Source: Magnetospirillum sp.
GTDB taxonomy: Bacteria; Pseudomonadota; Alphaproteobacteria; Rhodospirillales; Magnetospirillaceae
Reading direction: 5' to 3'
DNA length: 10,000 nt
Assembly (NCBI GenBank): GCA_020217035.1
Contig: JAIWOG010000058.1
Location: forward strand, 1-10,000
The notes below the pieces were generated by a model that was given only the letters and a program-made list of their open reading frames with translations, had not been told where the DNA came from and did not search any database. A program made the translations under genes and the position numbers. Shown piece after piece: positions 5,063 to 10,000 of this stretch. Every line of letters starts with the position of its first letter. Positions within the stretch are counted from its first letter, which is position 1.

Positions 5063-5871
5063 CTGCCAATCTGACTGAAACCAACGTTTTCGCCACCCTT
5101 CGCGGGTCAGGGCGCATCTGGGCGGTGGGGGCCATCCACGGCGAGGTGACGCGCCTTAAGGCTTTGCACGTCTCGTTGGCGGAATTGATGAAACCGGGCG
5201 ACCAGATCGTCTATCTGGGCGACATCCTGGGCTATGGTCCGGATGTCCGCGCCACGGTGGACGAGGTGTTGACCTATCGCCGCGCCTTCCTGGCTCAGCC
5301 CGGGGTCGAGGTGGACGATATCGTCTTCCTGCGCGGTGCCCAGGAAGAAATGTGGCAAAAGCTGCTGCAACTGCAATTCGCCCCCAATCCGGTCGAGGTG
5401 CTGAAATGGCTGCTCGACCATGGTATCGGGCCGACCATCTCGGCCTATGGCGGCAGCGCCGAGGAAGGCATGCTGGCGGCGCGGGACGGGATCGTCACCT
5501 TGACCAAGTGGACGTCGCAACTGCGCCAGAACATGCGGCTTCATGACGGCCATGTCGCCTTGATGAACGTGTTGAAACACGCCGCCTTCACCGATGACGA
5601 CGGCTTGTTGTTCGTCCATGCCGGCATCGACCCCACACGGCCGCTTTCCGCCCAGTTGGACGCCTTCTGGTGGGGATCGTCGGGCTTCGAGATGATGGAA
5701 AGCCCCTATGGCAGCTTCCGTCTGGTGGTGCGCGGTTCCGACCGCCGTCGTGGCGGCGTGCGCACCGGCGCCTTCACCGCCACGCTGGATTCCGGCTGTG
5801 GCATGGGCGGGCCGCTGACGGCGGCGTGCTTCGCCGCCGACGGCCACATGCTGCACATGATCGAAGCGTGA
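5059..5871 (+). CDS. Metallophosphoesterase-fold protein, probably catalytically degenerate
   Basis: A 270-residue protein with the overall layout of PPP/ApaH-type calcineurin-like phosphoesterases, but most metal ligands are replaced. The first motif (normally GDxHG) reads VGAIHGE (23-29; Asp to Ala at 25, H27 kept). The second (normally GDxxDRG) reads GDILGYG (54-60; D55 kept, second Asp to Gly, Arg to Tyr). The third (normally GNHE) reads GAQE (93-96). FVHAGID (185-191) is kept, but the later GH motif appears as VVRGSDRR (223-230). The ending LDSGCGMGGPLTAACF (243-258) is family-typical. It may be a regulatory or ligand-binding pseudo-enzyme. ATG 5059 is preferred because the upstream extension crosses the carD terminator. 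No strong Shine-Dalgarno is seen. A terminator follows directly. Confidence 0.75.
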   Translation: MAANLTETNVFATLRGSGRIWAVGAIHGEVTRLKALHVSLAELMKPGDQIVYLGDILGYGPDVRATVDEVLTYRRAFLAQPGVEVDDIVFLRGAQEEMWQKLLQLQFAPNPVEVLKWLLDHGIGPTISAYGGSAEEGMLAARDGIVTLTKWTSQLRQNMRLHDGHVALMNVLKHAAFTDDDGLLFVHAGIDPTRPLSAQLDAFWWGSSGFEMMESPYGSFRLVVRGSDRRRGGVRTGAFTATLDSGCGMGGPLTAACFAADGHMLHMIEA

Positions 5872-5897
5872 AAAAGCCCGGGTTACCCCGGGCTTTT
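5872..5897 (+). terminator. Intrinsic terminator of the phosphoesterase-like gene
   Basis: AAAAGCCCGGG (5872-5882) pairs with CCCGGGCTTTT (5887-5897) around TTAC. It begins directly after the stop codon and ends in TTTT. The A-run opposite the T-run could also let it act on the minus strand. Confidence 0.9.
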
Positions 5898-5975
5898 CCG
5901 TTTCATACCGACCGGCCAATGAATTGACCTGTCGTATTGTCCCTCGCCGGGCGCGGGCATCCGCCCGCTTGGCCA

Positions 5976-6015
5976 CCGCCTCGTCATGTCGAAGACATGC
6001 AAAGCATGACGGCGG
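5976..6015. repeat. Nested inverted repeats between convergent genes
   Basis: CCGCC (5976-5980) and GTCATG (5983-5988) pair with CATGAC (6005-6010) and GGCGG (6011-6015). Inside, two smaller stems are possible: CATGTC/GACATG (5985-5990/5994-5999) around GAA, and CATGC/GCATG (5996-6000/6004-6008) around AAA. The structure lies between the ends of the phosphoesterase-like gene and htpG, so a back-up bidirectional terminator or a dispersed palindrome is likely. Confidence 0.5.
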
Positions 6016-6016
6016 C

Positions 6017-6056
6017 AAAATACCGGCCAACGAGTCAAATCAAGGGTTGGCCGGTA
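6017..6056 (-). terminator. Intrinsic terminator of htpG
   Basis: TACCGGCCAA (6021-6030) pairs perfectly with TTGGCCGGTA (6047-6056). Read on the minus strand, the stem begins immediately after the htpG stop codon (6057-6059) and is followed by a short T-run (complement of AAAA at 6017-6020). The 16-nt loop is long, but the stem is perfect. Confidence 0.75.
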
Positions 6057-7919
6057 TCAGGCCACACCCTTTTCCATCATCGCCGCCAGACGGCGGGTGA
6101 ATTCCACCGGGTCGGCGGGCATTTCGCCCTCGACGATGCGGGCCTGGTCCAACAGCAGCCAGGACGCGTCCTCGATCGACTCGCGGCCCGAGGATTTGAC
6201 CCGCTCGGCCAGGGCCTTGATCAAGCCGTGGCGGGGGTTGACCTCCAGGATACGCGGCGTGTCGTGGTCCACCTGCTTGTGGGCCTTCAGCAACTTTTCC
6301 AGATGCAGGCTCATCTGGCCCTGGTCGGCGACCAGGCAGACGGCCGAGGCGGTCAGGCGGTCGGAGACCCGCACGTCCTTGACGCTTTCCCCCAAATTCA
6401 GCTTCAGCGCGGCGATCAGGGTGTCCAGGCTGGCGGCCTCGGCGGCTTCGGGCTTGGCCGCCTCGGCTTCCGGGTCGGCCTTGACCGCCGACAAATCGGC
6501 GCTGGAATCGGTGACCGCCACCAGCTTCTTGCCGTTCCATTCACCGAGTGCCGGCACCCAGAACTCGTCGATGGGGTCGGTCAGCAGCAGCACTTCCACG
6601 CCCTTGGCCAGGAAGCCTTCCAATTGCGGGCTTTTCTTCAGCGCGTCCACCGAATCGCCGGTGGCGTAGTAAAGGGATTCTTGGCCTTCCTTCATGCGGC
6701 CCACCACCTCGTCCAGGCTGGACCAGCCATCGGTGCTGGTGGTCTTGAAGCGCGACAGGGCGACGATGTCGGTCTTGCGTTCGAAATCCTCGTAGATGCC
6801 TTCCTTCAGCACCGGGCCGAAATTTTCCCAGAAGGAGGCATAGGACTCGGCATCGCCCTCGGCCCTCTTCTTCAGTTCCGACAACACGCGTTTGACCAGG
6901 CCGGTCTTGATCTTGGCCAGCACCGGATTGTGTTGCAGCATCTCGCGGCTGACGTTCAAGGGCAGGTCCTGACTGTCGACGACGCCGCGCAGGAAACGCA
7001 AATAGGGCGGCAGCAAGCCTTCGGCGTCGTCGGTGATGAACACCCGCTTGACGTACAGCTTGACGTGGTTCTTGCGCTCGGGCTGGAACAGGTCGAAGGG
7101 CTTGGAACCCGGCACGAACAGCAGGCCGGTGTATTCGATGGCGCCTTCGGCCCGGTAATGGATGGTCTGCCAGGGTTCGTCGAAGGCGTGGGCGACGTGG
7201 TGATAGAATTCCTTGTACTGCTCGTCGGTGATGTCGGTCTTGGCCCGGGTCCACAGCGCCGAAGCCGCGTTGACGGTGTCCTCGGTGTCGCCTTCCTTCA
7301 GCAGCACCGGAATGCCGATATGGTCGGAATAGCGCTTGATGATGGATTTCAGGCGGAAAGCGTCCAGGAATTCCTTGGAATCGTCGCGCAGATGCAGTTC
7401 CAGGCTGGCGCCGCGGGGGGCGTCGGCGGCTTCGGTAATGGTGAAGGTGCCCTTGCCGTCGGATTCCCAGCGCCAGCCCTGGCTGTCGCCGGCCCTCCTG
7501 GTGGTGACCACCACCTTGTCGGCGACCATGAAGGCGGAATAGAAGCCGACGCCGAACTGGCCGATCAGGCTGGTGTCCTTCTTGGCGTCGCCGGACAGCC
7601 GGCTCATGAACTCGGCGGTACCGGACTTGGCGATGGTGCCCAGATTGTTGATCAGGTCGTCGCGGTTCATGCCGATGCCGTTATCGGCGATGACCAGGGT
7701 TCCCGCTTCCTTGTCGGGGATGACGCGGATGCGGAATTCCGCGTCCCCTTCGGTCAACTGCGCCTGGGTCTGCGCTTCATAGCGCAGCTTGTCGCAGGCG
7801 TCCGAGGCGTTGGACACCAACTCGCGCAGGAAGATCTCCTTGTTGGAGTAAAGCGAGTGGACGACGATGTCCAAAAGCTTGGCGACTTCCGCCTGAAATT
7901 CCCGCTTTTCTTCGGCCAT
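6057..7919 (-). CDS. htpG: Molecular chaperone HtpG (bacterial Hsp90)
   Basis: Cytosolic ATP-dependent Hsp90 chaperone, 620 residues, close to the family norm. The N-terminal GHKL ATPase carries LRELVSNASDA (31-41, with catalytic E33 and Mg-binding N37), DNGIGM (79-84) and the lid motif GQFGVGFYSAF. The middle domain contains LPLNVSREMLQ, the conserved segment whose Arg contacts the ATP gamma-phosphate. The C-terminal dimerisation domain ends in RLAAMMEKGVA; the MEEVD tail of eukaryotic Hsp90 is absent, as expected in bacteria. An Ala/Glu-rich linker (ADPEAEAAKPEAAEAAS) separates the middle and C-terminal domains. The start MAEEKREFQAEVAKLL at 7919 fits homologues; an in-frame start at 8033 would add 38 unlike residues and swallow the promoter. 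A heat-shock-type promoter lies upstream. Confidence 0.97.
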   Translation of the reverse strand: MAEEKREFQAEVAKLLDIVVHSLYSNKEIFLRELVSNASDACDKLRYEAQTQAQLTEGDAEFRIRVIPDKEAGTLVIADNGIGMNRDDLINNLGTIAKSGTAEFMSRLSGDAKKDTSLIGQFGVGFYSAFMVADKVVVTTRRAGDSQGWRWESDGKGTFTITEAADAPRGASLELHLRDDSKEFLDAFRLKSIIKRYSDHIGIPVLLKEGDTEDTVNAASALWTRAKTDITDEQYKEFYHHVAHAFDEPWQTIHYRAEGAIEYTGLLFVPGSKPFDLFQPERKNHVKLYVKRVFITDDAEGLLPPYLRFLRGVVDSQDLPLNVSREMLQHNPVLAKIKTGLVKRVLSELKKRAEGDAESYASFWENFGPVLKEGIYEDFERKTDIVALSRFKTTSTDGWSSLDEVVGRMKEGQESLYYATGDSVDALKKSPQLEGFLAKGVEVLLLTDPIDEFWVPALGEWNGKKLVAVTDSSADLSAVKADPEAEAAKPEAAEAASLDTLIAALKLNLGESVKDVRVSDRLTASAVCLVADQGQMSLHLEKLLKAHKQVDHDTPRILEVNPRHGLIKALAERVKSSGRESIEDASWLLLDQARIVEGEMPADPVEFTRRLAAMMEKGVA

Positions 7920-7983
7920 GGCGTGTGTTTCCCATCCTTGCTGCCGGTTCGATCCTTCCAACCCTGGGCGGGTCGGCGTCCTG

Positions 7984-8012
7984 ATATGAGGGTGTTCGGG
8001 AAAGGTTGCAAG
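7984..8012 (-). promoter_or_regulatory. Sigma-32 (RpoH)-type promoter of htpG
   Basis: Read on the minus strand, CTTGCAA (complement of 8006-8012) is followed after 14 bp by CCTCATAT (complement of 7984-7991). This is close to the RpoH consensus CTTGAAA and CCCCATNT. Initiation would fall near 7977, leaving a leader of about 58 nt. The match is by eye but fits a heat-shock gene well. Confidence 0.65.
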
Positions 8013-8051
8013 CCCGCACGCAAACAGCAACAATGGTTACCCCCTTCGTTG

Positions 8052-8080
8052 TTGCCGTTTGCAAAGCGAATCGGTATGTA
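8052..8080 (+). promoter_or_regulatory. Possible promoter for the hibernation-factor gene
   Basis: TTGCCG (8052-8057) and TATGTA (8075-8080) are separated by 17 bp. An overlapping TATAGC (8079-8084) is an alternative -10. Transcription would start near 8087 and run 70 nt to the ATG. It diverges from the htpG promoter within the same spacer. No sigma-54 or EcfG-type site was seen. Confidence 0.35.
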
Positions 8081-8157
8081 TAGCGGCCCCGCGGGCGCGG
8101 GCCAGGTTGCGCCGCCCGAAGTGCGTGGCGCGACATTTGAGAAATTAGGAGACGTTC

Positions 8158-8511
8158 ATGCAGAATCCCCTCCAGATCACCTTTCATGGGATCGACCACT
8201 CGGAAGCCGTTGAAACCCGCGTGCGCGAGAAGGTGGCCAAGCTGGAGCAGTTCTTCGACCGCATCACCGGTTGCCGGGTTGCCATCGAATCGAACCACAA
8301 GAATTCGTCGAACCTGCACCACAAGGGCGATTCCGTCCTGGTGCGCATCGACGTGACCGTTCCTGGCCAGGAACTGGTGGTCAAGCGCGAATCCGACGAA
8401 CATGAAGACGTCTACGCCGCCTTGAAGGGCGCTTTCCAGGCCATGGAACGCCAGGTCAAGGAATACGCCGAGCGGGCGCGCGGCGACGTCAAGGCTCGCG
8501 CCAACGGCTGA
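8158..8511 (+). CDS. Short ribosome hibernation factor (HPF/RaiA family)
   Basis: A 117-residue protein equal to the single HPF/RaiA ('sigma-54 modulation') domain, which binds the 30S subunit where tRNA and mRNA would sit and silences ribosomes in stress or stationary phase. It begins MQNPLQITFHGIDHSEAVETRVREKVAKLEQF, the usual first strand and helix, and continues with CRVAIESN, SVLVRIDVTVPGQELVVKRES and the helix DVYAALKGAFQAMERQVKEYAER. A charged tail follows (RGDVKARANG). The C-terminal dimerisation domain of long HPF is absent and the frame ends at a normal stop, so this is a true short form, not a truncation. AGGAGA (8147-8152) supports ATG 8158. The gene diverges from htpG and is followed by its own terminator. 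Whether it acts like HPF or RaiA cannot be told. Confidence 0.92.
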   Translation: MQNPLQITFHGIDHSEAVETRVREKVAKLEQFFDRITGCRVAIESNHKNSSNLHHKGDSVLVRIDVTVPGQELVVKRESDEHEDVYAALKGAFQAMERQVKEYAERARGDVKARANG

Positions 8512-8533
8512 TCGCCCTTGGAACTGCTTGCGG

Positions 8534-8563
8534 GCACCCGCCTCCCCAGGGGGCGGGTGCTTT
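8534..8563 (+). terminator. Intrinsic terminator of the hibernation-factor gene
   Basis: GCACCCGCC (8534-8542) pairs perfectly with GGCGGGTGC (8552-8560), extendable by three more pairs towards a CCA loop. It is followed by TTTGT. The T-run is short, but the stem is very stable. It lies 22 nt after the stop. Confidence 0.82.
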
Positions 8564-8618
8564 GTCGTGTCCGACCGGGTTCTTGGATTGGTTTTTTCGA
8601 TCATCACGCTTGGAAGTG

Positions 8619-8670
8619 TTGATGTTTGGGCGCCACTGGGATAGAAGGCGCCAATCTTCGCAAGTGCGAA
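8619..8670 (+). promoter_or_regulatory. Putative promoter and operator of the LysR-type gene
   Basis: TTGATG (8619-8624) and TAGAAG (8642-8647), 17 bp apart, form a plausible promoter with initiation near 8654. The perfect palindrome TTCGCA-AG-TGCGAA (8657-8670) lies just at the start of the transcript, a position suited to autorepression. GGCGCCA occurs twice (8629-8635 and 8647-8653), 18 bp apart, flanking the -10 box. None of these is a matched known site. Confidence 0.4.
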
Positions 8671-8688
8671 CGTGTTTTTAGGCCCTCC

Positions 8689-9546
8689 ATGAACATCGAC
8701 CTGGCGCGAACTTTTCTGGAAATCGTCGAAACCGGCAATTTCAACAAGGCCGCGGAACGGCTTGACGTGACCCAATCCACCGTCTCCATGCGCATCAAGG
8801 CGCTGGAGGACGAATTGGGGCGGCCGCTTTTCGTGCGATCCAAGACCGGCGCCGAGCTGACCGCCGCCGGCAACCAGTTCCGCCGCTATGCCGCCGCCAT
8901 GGTGCGGGTGTGGGAACAGGCCCGCCAGGAAATCGCCTTGCCGCCGGGCTTCCGCACCGTTCTCAATGTGGGCGGCCAGTTCTCGCTGTGGGACCGCTTG
9001 CTGGTGCAATGGATTCCCTGGATGCGCACGGCCTTGCCCGACGTGGCGGTCCGCGCCGAGGTCGGGCTGTCCGACGGCTTGATGCGCCGTCTGGGGGAAG
9101 GCACGCTGGATATCGGCGTCATGTATTCGCCCCAGGCCCGCCCCGGCCTGCATATCGAGAAATTGCTGGAAGAGCGGCTGATCCTGGTGTCGTCGCGCCG
9201 CGATTCCGGCGACAGCTGGCAGCGTGATTACGTCTTCGTCGATTGGGGGCCGGAATTCCGTCAGGGCCACGGCCAGGCGTTCCCTGATCTGCCGGCGCCG
9301 GCGGTGACCGTCAGCCTGGGGGCCTTGGGTCTGCAATACGTGCTGTCGTCGGGCGGTGCCGGTTATTTCCCCATGCGGGTGGTGCGCTCGTATCTGGCGG
9401 CCGGCCGTCTGTTCACGGTGGACGGCGCCCCGGAATTCCGCCGCCCCGCCTGGCTGATCCATCCCCAGGAAGAAGCCCGCGAGCCGTGGTTCGCCACCGC
9501 GCTGGACGGATTGCGGCATGTCGCGTCGTTGGAAAACGAGGATTGA
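8689..9546 (+). CDS. LysR-family transcriptional regulator, HdfR-like
   Basis: A 285-residue LysR-type regulator with the standard layout. The N-terminal winged helix-turn-helix spans residues 1-60: MNIDLARTFLEIVETGNF, then NKAAERLDVTQSTVSMRIKALE (19-40), then the wing ELGRPLFVR and ELTAAG. A linker helix with QARQEIA follows, then the effector-binding domain (about 90-285). Its start, VGGQFSLWDRLLVQWIPWM, resembles the SLW...L.QWL segment I recall from E. coli HdfR, a repressor of flagellar and other genes; that likeness is from memory. ATG 8689 aligns with the usual LysR start; an in-frame ATG at 8626 would include the putative promoter. The ribosome site is weak (TAGG at 8679-8682). No divergent target gene is adjacent, so the regulon is unknown and autoregulation through the 8657-8670 palindrome is a guess. 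Confidence 0.9.
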   Translation: MNIDLARTFLEIVETGNFNKAAERLDVTQSTVSMRIKALEDELGRPLFVRSKTGAELTAAGNQFRRYAAAMVRVWEQARQEIALPPGFRTVLNVGGQFSLWDRLLVQWIPWMRTALPDVAVRAEVGLSDGLMRRLGEGTLDIGVMYSPQARPGLHIEKLLEERLILVSSRRDSGDSWQRDYVFVDWGPEFRQGHGQAFPDLPAPAVTVSLGALGLQYVLSSGGAGYFPMRVVRSYLAAGRLFTVDGAPEFRRPAWLIHPQEEAREPWFATALDGLRHVASLENED

Positions 9547-9551
9547 TCGAA

Positions 9552-9582
9552 AAACCCCCACTCGGTCGCCGCGTGGGAGTTT
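9552..9582 (+). terminator. Weak intrinsic terminator of the LysR-type gene
   Basis: AAAC-CCCAC (9552-9561, one mismatch) pairs with GTGGG-GTTT (9573-9582) around an 11-nt loop. It begins 5 nt after the stop. The stem is short and the T-run brief, so efficiency is uncertain. Confidence 0.5.
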
Positions 9583-9614
9583 GAGTTGAAGGTCAGGGCG
9601 CCGCAGCCGGTTCT

Positions 9615-9646
9615 AGAGCTGATATCGTTCAATCGAAATCAGCTCT
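9615..9646. repeat. 32-bp near-perfect palindrome
   Basis: AGAGCTGAT (9615-9623) is the reverse complement of ATCAGCTCT (9638-9646). The stem continues as TCG (9625-9627) with CGA (9634-9636) after a single A/A mismatch, leaving a TTCAAT loop. It lies between two convergent genes and is richer in A+T than its surroundings. It is not followed by a T-run on either strand. Confidence 0.6.
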
Positions 9647-9661
9647 CGCTCTGGCATGGTG

Positions 9662-9678
9662 CGGGCCGTGCCGGCCCG
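9662..9678. other. GC-rich hairpin after the paaY-like gene
   Basis: CGGGCCG (9662-9668) pairs perfectly with CGGCCCG (9672-9678) around TGC. On the minus strand it follows the paaY-like stop by about 18 nt, so it may help end that transcript, but no T-run follows. Confidence 0.4.
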
Positions 9679-9696
9679 GCTCTATCGCCACACGCG

Positions 9697-10000
9697 CTAG
9701 CTACCCTTGGTGACATGCAGCGGCGCCACCGTACCGGCGTCCACCTTGGGGCGGTTGGCTTCGATTTCGGTCAACGGTTCGCACGCCACCATGGTGGCCA
9801 GCGAACGCTCGGTCAGGCGTTGATATTCGGCGGTACCGGCCGATTTCCAAGCGATGTCCTGGTCGGTCAGCTCGCGCATCACCTTGGCCGGGATTCCGCC
9901 GATCAGCGACCGCGCCGGCAGGATGGCGCCGGCCCTGACGAAGGATTGGGCGGCGACGATGGAACATTCGCCGATCACCGCACCGTCCATGACCACGGAA
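9697..10000 (-). CDS. paaY: PaaY/CaiE-like hexapeptide-repeat protein, C-terminal part
   Basis: Only the last ~100 residues are in the window; the gene enters from the right edge on the minus strand. The visible part begins in a left-handed beta-helix: VVMDGAVIGECSIVAAQSFVRAGAILPARSLIGGIPAKVMREL, with hexapeptide repeats and the conserved 'GxPAKVxREL' end cap. It continues with the helical tail DQDIAWKSAGTAEYQRLTERS and CEPLTEIEANRP, which matches the PaaY/CaiE branch (phenylacetate or carnitine operons; gamma-carbonic-anhydrase-like trimers) rather than plain gamma carbonic anhydrases, which lack this tail. PaaY has been described as a thioesterase in phenylacetate degradation. The His ligands lie upstream, outside the window, so activity cannot be judged. 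The family call is good; the exact substrate and symbol depend on neighbours not seen. Confidence 0.78.
   Translation of the reverse strand, partial: SVVMDGAVIGECSIVAAQSFVRAGAILPARSLIGGIPAKVMRELTDQDIAWKSAGTAEYQRLTERSLATMVACEPLTEIEANRPKVDAGTVAPLHVTKGS

Noticed and set aside
5937..8213. Very long open frame on the plus strand (758 residues) across htpG
   Set aside because: It is antisense to an unmistakable htpG, has low-complexity G/Q/D/H-rich composition typical of reverse frames in GC-rich DNA, and crosses the htpG terminator and the promoter spacer.
7777..9561. Long minus-strand open frame (594 residues) opposite the hibernation factor and LysR genes
   Set aside because: It spans two clear plus-strand genes, their terminator and part of htpG, shows no domain, and has shadow-frame composition.
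1..10000. tRNA or rRNA genes, CRISPR array, insertion sequence or prophage
   Set aside because: No tRNA-like cloverleaf, spaced direct repeats, transposase or integrase was seen; codon use looks uniform across the window.

Overview
The window is about 64% G+C, densely coded and built of ordinary chromosomal genes. Several features point to an alphaproteobacterium, most likely of the Rhodospirillales (Magnetospirillum-like): a SAM-II riboswitch, a metK-trmB pair preceded by an XRE-type regulator, an fdxA-carD pair, and a GC-rich RpoH-type promoter before htpG. The genus is an inference from gene order and protein character; no search was run. No mobile element, CRISPR array, tRNA or rRNA is visible.

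Layout. Positions 1-310 hold the 3' end of an XRE-family regulator gene. Positions 311-541 are a structured leader with a SAM-II riboswitch (about 421-473) and a plausible switching platform. metK (GTG start at 542) follows, overlapping trmB (1714-2430), so a SAM-making enzyme and a SAM-using tRNA methyltransferase share one leader. After a hairpin spacer come a TerC-family membrane protein (2493-3233), a terminator region, a small TerB-like protein (3317-3766) and a 7Fe ferredoxin gene, fdxA (3794-4132), closed by a strong terminator. A putative extended -10 promoter and a leader of about 200 nt precede a CarD/CdnL-type RNA polymerase-binding regulator (4444-4938). Another intrinsic terminator separates it from a metallophosphoesterase-fold protein (5059-5871) whose metal-binding motifs are largely lost.

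The second half has htpG on the minus strand (6057-7919), convergent with the phosphoesterase-like gene. Upstream of htpG, and divergent from it, lies a short ribosome hibernation factor gene (8158-8511). The shared spacer carries a good sigma-32-type promoter facing htpG, so the two stress genes meet there. An HdfR-like LysR regulator (8689-9546) follows, with a palindrome just upstream. The window ends in the 3' part of a minus-strand paaY-like hexapeptide-repeat gene (9697-10000).

Most noteworthy are the metK riboswitch with mutually exclusive downstream hairpins that give a coherent OFF-switch model, and the apparent pseudo-phosphatase, whose start codon lies in a perfect inverted repeat. 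Also worth a look are the neighbouring terC- and terB-like genes, the long carD leader, a set of CATGC/GCATG-bounded intergenic hairpins, and a 32-bp palindrome at 9615-9646. I see no clear multi-gene defence or otherwise novel system.
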